From contig JABMMT010000176.1 of NCBI GenBank assembly GCA_013205155.1, positions 1 to 7,258 on the forward strand: DNA of 7,258 nt, written 5' to 3'. Within the stretch, counting starts at the first letter, position 1. Each line of letters begins with the position of its first letter. The stretch comes from Betaproteobacteria bacterium. Lineage in GTDB: Bacteria > Pseudomonadota > Gammaproteobacteria > Burkholderiales > Burkholderiaceae. Of the stretch, positions 5,521-7,258 are shown piece by piece. The notes beneath the pieces were generated by a model, which saw nothing but the letters and a program-made list of their open reading frames with translations, did no database searches and was not told the origin of the DNA. Both the position numbers and the translations under genes were made by a program.

Positions 5521-6639
5521 ATGATTATTGGCGTACCTCAAGAAGTAAAAAATAATGAGTTTAGAGTGGGCTTAACCCCAGGAAATGTTAGCGGACTGTG
5601 CAAACAAGGACACTCTGTATTGCTACAGCGTGGCGCAGGTGAACAAATTGGGCTGAGCGATGAATCTTATCGAATTGCTGGCGCTACTTTAGTGAACAGC
5701 GCCGCTGAGGTATTTCACAAAGCTGAAATGATTGTGAAAGTCAAAGAGCCTCAGTCACAGGAATGCGCGATGCTTAGGGAAGATCAAATCCTGTTCACTT
5801 ACCTACATTTGGCCCCAGATCCAAAGCAAACAAAAGCCTTGCTAGATTCGGGGGCAACTTGTATTGCATATGAAACAGTCACCTCTATTCATGGTGCCTT
5901 ACCTTTACTTGCGCCGATGAGCGAAGTTGCAGGACGCATGTCGATACAGGCAGCTGCCACTCATCTAGAAAAGACTAATGGCGGTCTTGGTGTGCTAATG
6001 GCTGGTGTGCCAGGGGTATCAGCCGCTAAGATTGTAATTCTAGGTGGCGGTGTAGTAGGCCGAAATGCTTTGCAAATGGCAGTGGGCATGGGGGCTGATG
6101 TGTGCATCTTTGATCGGGATATTGAACGTCTGCGACAAATTGATTTGCTCTATGGAAATCGGGTACGAACTTTTTACTCAGATCATTTATTAATTGAGCA
6201 AGAGGTATCTGAGGCAGATGTGGTGATTGGCGCAGTATTATTGCCGGGTGCTACAGCCCCTCAATTAGTAAAGCGAGAGACGGTTAAGAAAATGAAAGCA
6301 GGAGCTGTTGTGGTCGATGTAGCAATTGATCAAGGTGGCTGCTTTGAAACCTCTAAGCCAACTACTCATACTGATCCAACTTTTGTATTAGATGGAGTAG
6401 TTCACTACTGTGTAGCGAATATGCCTGGTGCGGTAGCAAGGACTTCTACATTTGCCTTGACCAATGCAACCTATCCATTTGTAGAAGCTTTGGCGAACCG
6501 TGGTGTCATGAAGGCCTTATCGATCGACCTGCATTTGCGCAATGGTCTTAATGTGCACAAAGGGTTTTTAACCTCTCAGCCAGTAGCACAGGCACAAAAA
6601 TTAGACTTTGTATTGGCTGAGGAGTTTTTTGCCGCTTAG
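5521..6639 (+). CDS. ald: Alanine dehydrogenase
   Basis: A 372-residue cytosolic enzyme catalysing the reversible NAD-dependent oxidative deamination of L-alanine to pyruvate and ammonium. All key residues are present at the positions numbered in the well-studied Mycobacterium tuberculosis enzyme: Arg15 (EFRVGLTP) and Lys75 (VKVKEP) bind substrate, His96 (YLHLAP) is catalytic and Asp270 (VAIDQGG) is catalytic. The Rossmann loop GGGVVG is at 175-180, ending with Asp198 (FDRD), which favours NAD over NADP. The family's NMPGAVARTST segment is at 300-310. Full length is typical of the family. GGAG at 5511-5514 lies 6 nt before the ATG, and the 12-bp gap after the permease implies one transcript. 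Together they would allow growth on alanine as a carbon and nitrogen source. A strong terminator follows. Confidence 0.98.
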   Translation: MIIGVPQEVKNNEFRVGLTPGNVSGLCKQGHSVLLQRGAGEQIGLSDESYRIAGATLVNSAAEVFHKAEMIVKVKEPQSQECAMLREDQILFTYLHLAPDPKQTKALLDSGATCIAYETVTSIHGALPLLAPMSEVAGRMSIQAAATHLEKTNGGLGVLMAGVPGVSAAKIVILGGGVVGRNALQMAVGMGADVCIFDRDIERLRQIDLLYGNRVRTFYSDHLLIEQEVSEADVVIGAVLLPGATAPQLVKRETVKKMKAGAVVVDVAIDQGGCFETSKPTTHTDPTFVLDGVVHYCVANMPGAVARTSTFALTNATYPFVEALANRGVMKALSIDLHLRNGLNVHKGFLTSQPVAQAQKLDFVLAEEFFAA

Positions 6640-6661
6640 AGCGTAATTTGCCGTAATAGTA

Positions 6662-6696
6662 AAAAAGGCGGACATTTTTAGGAGATCCGCCTTTTT
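6662..6696 (+). terminator. Rho-independent terminator after ald
   Basis: An 11-bp stem is formed by AAAAAGGCGGA (6662-6672) and TCCGCCTTTTT (6686-6696) with a 13-nt loop. The GC core GGCGGA/TCCGCC is flanked by an A-tract and a T-tract, so it would terminate transcription on the plus strand and could also work on the minus strand. It begins 22 nt after the ald stop codon and separates the permease-ald unit from the next gene. Confidence 0.9.
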
Positions 6697-6752
6697 ATTT
6701 TGGTGGGGGAAATTGTGGCCTAATAGATTGGATATTTAAAGAAACTCAATTA

Positions 6753-7258
6753 ATGGATTATTCAGCTTTATTTCTCTCTACTGGTGTGGTTGCTTTAGCT
6801 GAAATGGGTGATAAGACACAACTCTTATCCTTAATGTTGGCGGCCCGATATCCTAAGCAGGCCTTGGCAATTATTGGTGGCATTTTTATTGCAACCCTTG
6901 CAAATCATGCTTGCGCTGCCTTACTTGGCCATTGGTTAAACACTTTGCTTTCTCCGAATGTCATGCGTTGGATATTGGGACTCAGTTTCTTGGGAATTGG
7001 GTTGTGGCTATTAGTACCCGATCATATCGACGATGCAGCTGGTACTAAGGTAGCTGATAGAGCCTTACAAGTTTTTCTTCTAACTACCGGACTATTTTTT
7101 TGGCGGAGATGGGGGATAAGACCCAAATTGCAACGATTGCATTGGGCGCCCGTTATGCAGATGCTTTTTCTGTGACTTTAGGCACTACATTGGGGATGAT
7201 GCTGGCCAATGCTCCAGCAGTCTGGATTGGTCAAAAATTCACTAGACGCATGCCGATT
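6753..7258 (+). CDS. GDT1/TMEM165 (UPF0016) family membrane protein, split by a frameshift; runs off the right edge
   Basis: Members are small inner-membrane cation transporters made of two homologous halves, each carrying an E-x-G-D-K-T/S signature; bacterial relatives export Mn2+. The first half reads normally from the ATG at 6753, with EMGDKT at residues 17-22 in TM1 and further hydrophobic segments at ~37-58 and ~70-88. A hydrophobic stretch from ~105 then reaches a run of seven Ts (7095-7101). In the original frame the protein becomes a non-family tail and stops at 7173-7175, giving 140 residues. In the -1 frame, from TTG at 7100, the expected second half appears at once: LAEMGDKTQIATIALGARY, then a hydrophobic stretch, open to the last base. 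One extra T would restore a continuous LFFLAEMGDK. It may be a sequencing error, a real pseudogene or a slippage-expressed gene. Upstream there is no good Shine-Dalgarno, and the 113-bp gap is mostly terminator and too short for a yybP-ykoY Mn riboswitch. Confidence 0.85.
7095..7101 (+). other. T7 homopolymer at the frameshift point
   Basis: Seven consecutive Ts lie exactly where family similarity switches from the 0 frame (codons CTA TTT TTT TGG) to the -1 frame (TTG GCG GAG ATG). Such a run is prone to polymerase slippage, replication slippage and sequencing miscounts. For -1 ribosomal slippage the A-site TTT can re-pair perfectly, but the P-site codon would have to re-pair with ATT, so the site is only a partial match to the X XXY YYZ rule. 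Confidence 0.7.

Noticed and set aside
6640..6752. yybP-ykoY manganese riboswitch upstream of the GDT1-family gene
   Set aside because: This element often precedes the family, but here the 113-bp gap is mostly terminator and shows none of the paired-loop layout; it is too short.

Overview
The window is an ordinary stretch of chromosome, most likely from a betaproteobacterium of the Burkholderiaceae, with Polynucleobacter as my best guess. This is inferred from the overall character of the proteins, the tight gene packing and the moderately AT-rich DNA. There is no phylogenetic marker, RNA gene, insertion sequence, integrase or CRISPR array in the window to fix it.

Layout from left to right. 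On the minus strand there is the N-terminus of a DEAD-box RNA helicase that runs off the left edge (1-242). It is preceded by its own probable sigma70-type promoter (423-451) and a leader of about 175 nt with three consecutive perfect-stem hairpins. Next, also on the minus strand, is a CalB-like aldehyde dehydrogenase (475-1872). Divergent from it, 50 bp away, is msrA (methionine sulfoxide reductase A, 1923-2495, +). It converges on pdxH (pyridoxamine 5'-phosphate oxidase, 2492-3127, -), and the two stop codons overlap. Divergent from pdxH, 22 bp away, is tcdA (the cyclic t6A tRNA-modifying E1-like enzyme, 3150-3902, +). A 223-bp AT-rich gap with palindromic half-sites then leads into a two-gene unit: an APC-family amino-acid permease (4126-5508, TTG start behind a very strong Shine-Dalgarno) and ald (alanine dehydrogenase, 5521-6639). 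The unit is closed by a clear intrinsic terminator (6662-6696). The right edge holds a GDT1/TMEM165 (UPF0016) family membrane protein whose second signature repeat lies in the -1 frame after a run of seven Ts.

Function. The permease and ald read as an uptake-plus-deamination module: an amino acid, presumably alanine, is imported and oxidatively deaminated to pyruvate, ammonium and NADH. The other genes are housekeeping: PLP salvage (pdxH), protein-oxidation repair (msrA), tRNA hypermodification (tcdA), aldehyde detoxification or aromatic aldehyde oxidation, RNA remodelling (helicase) and probable Mn2+/Ca2+ transport (GDT1 family).

I found no convincing undescribed multi-gene system. The points most worth a second look are the frameshift in the GDT1-family gene, the structured helicase leader, the palindromic site upstream of the permease, and the hairpin that contains both overlapping stop codons of msrA and pdxH.
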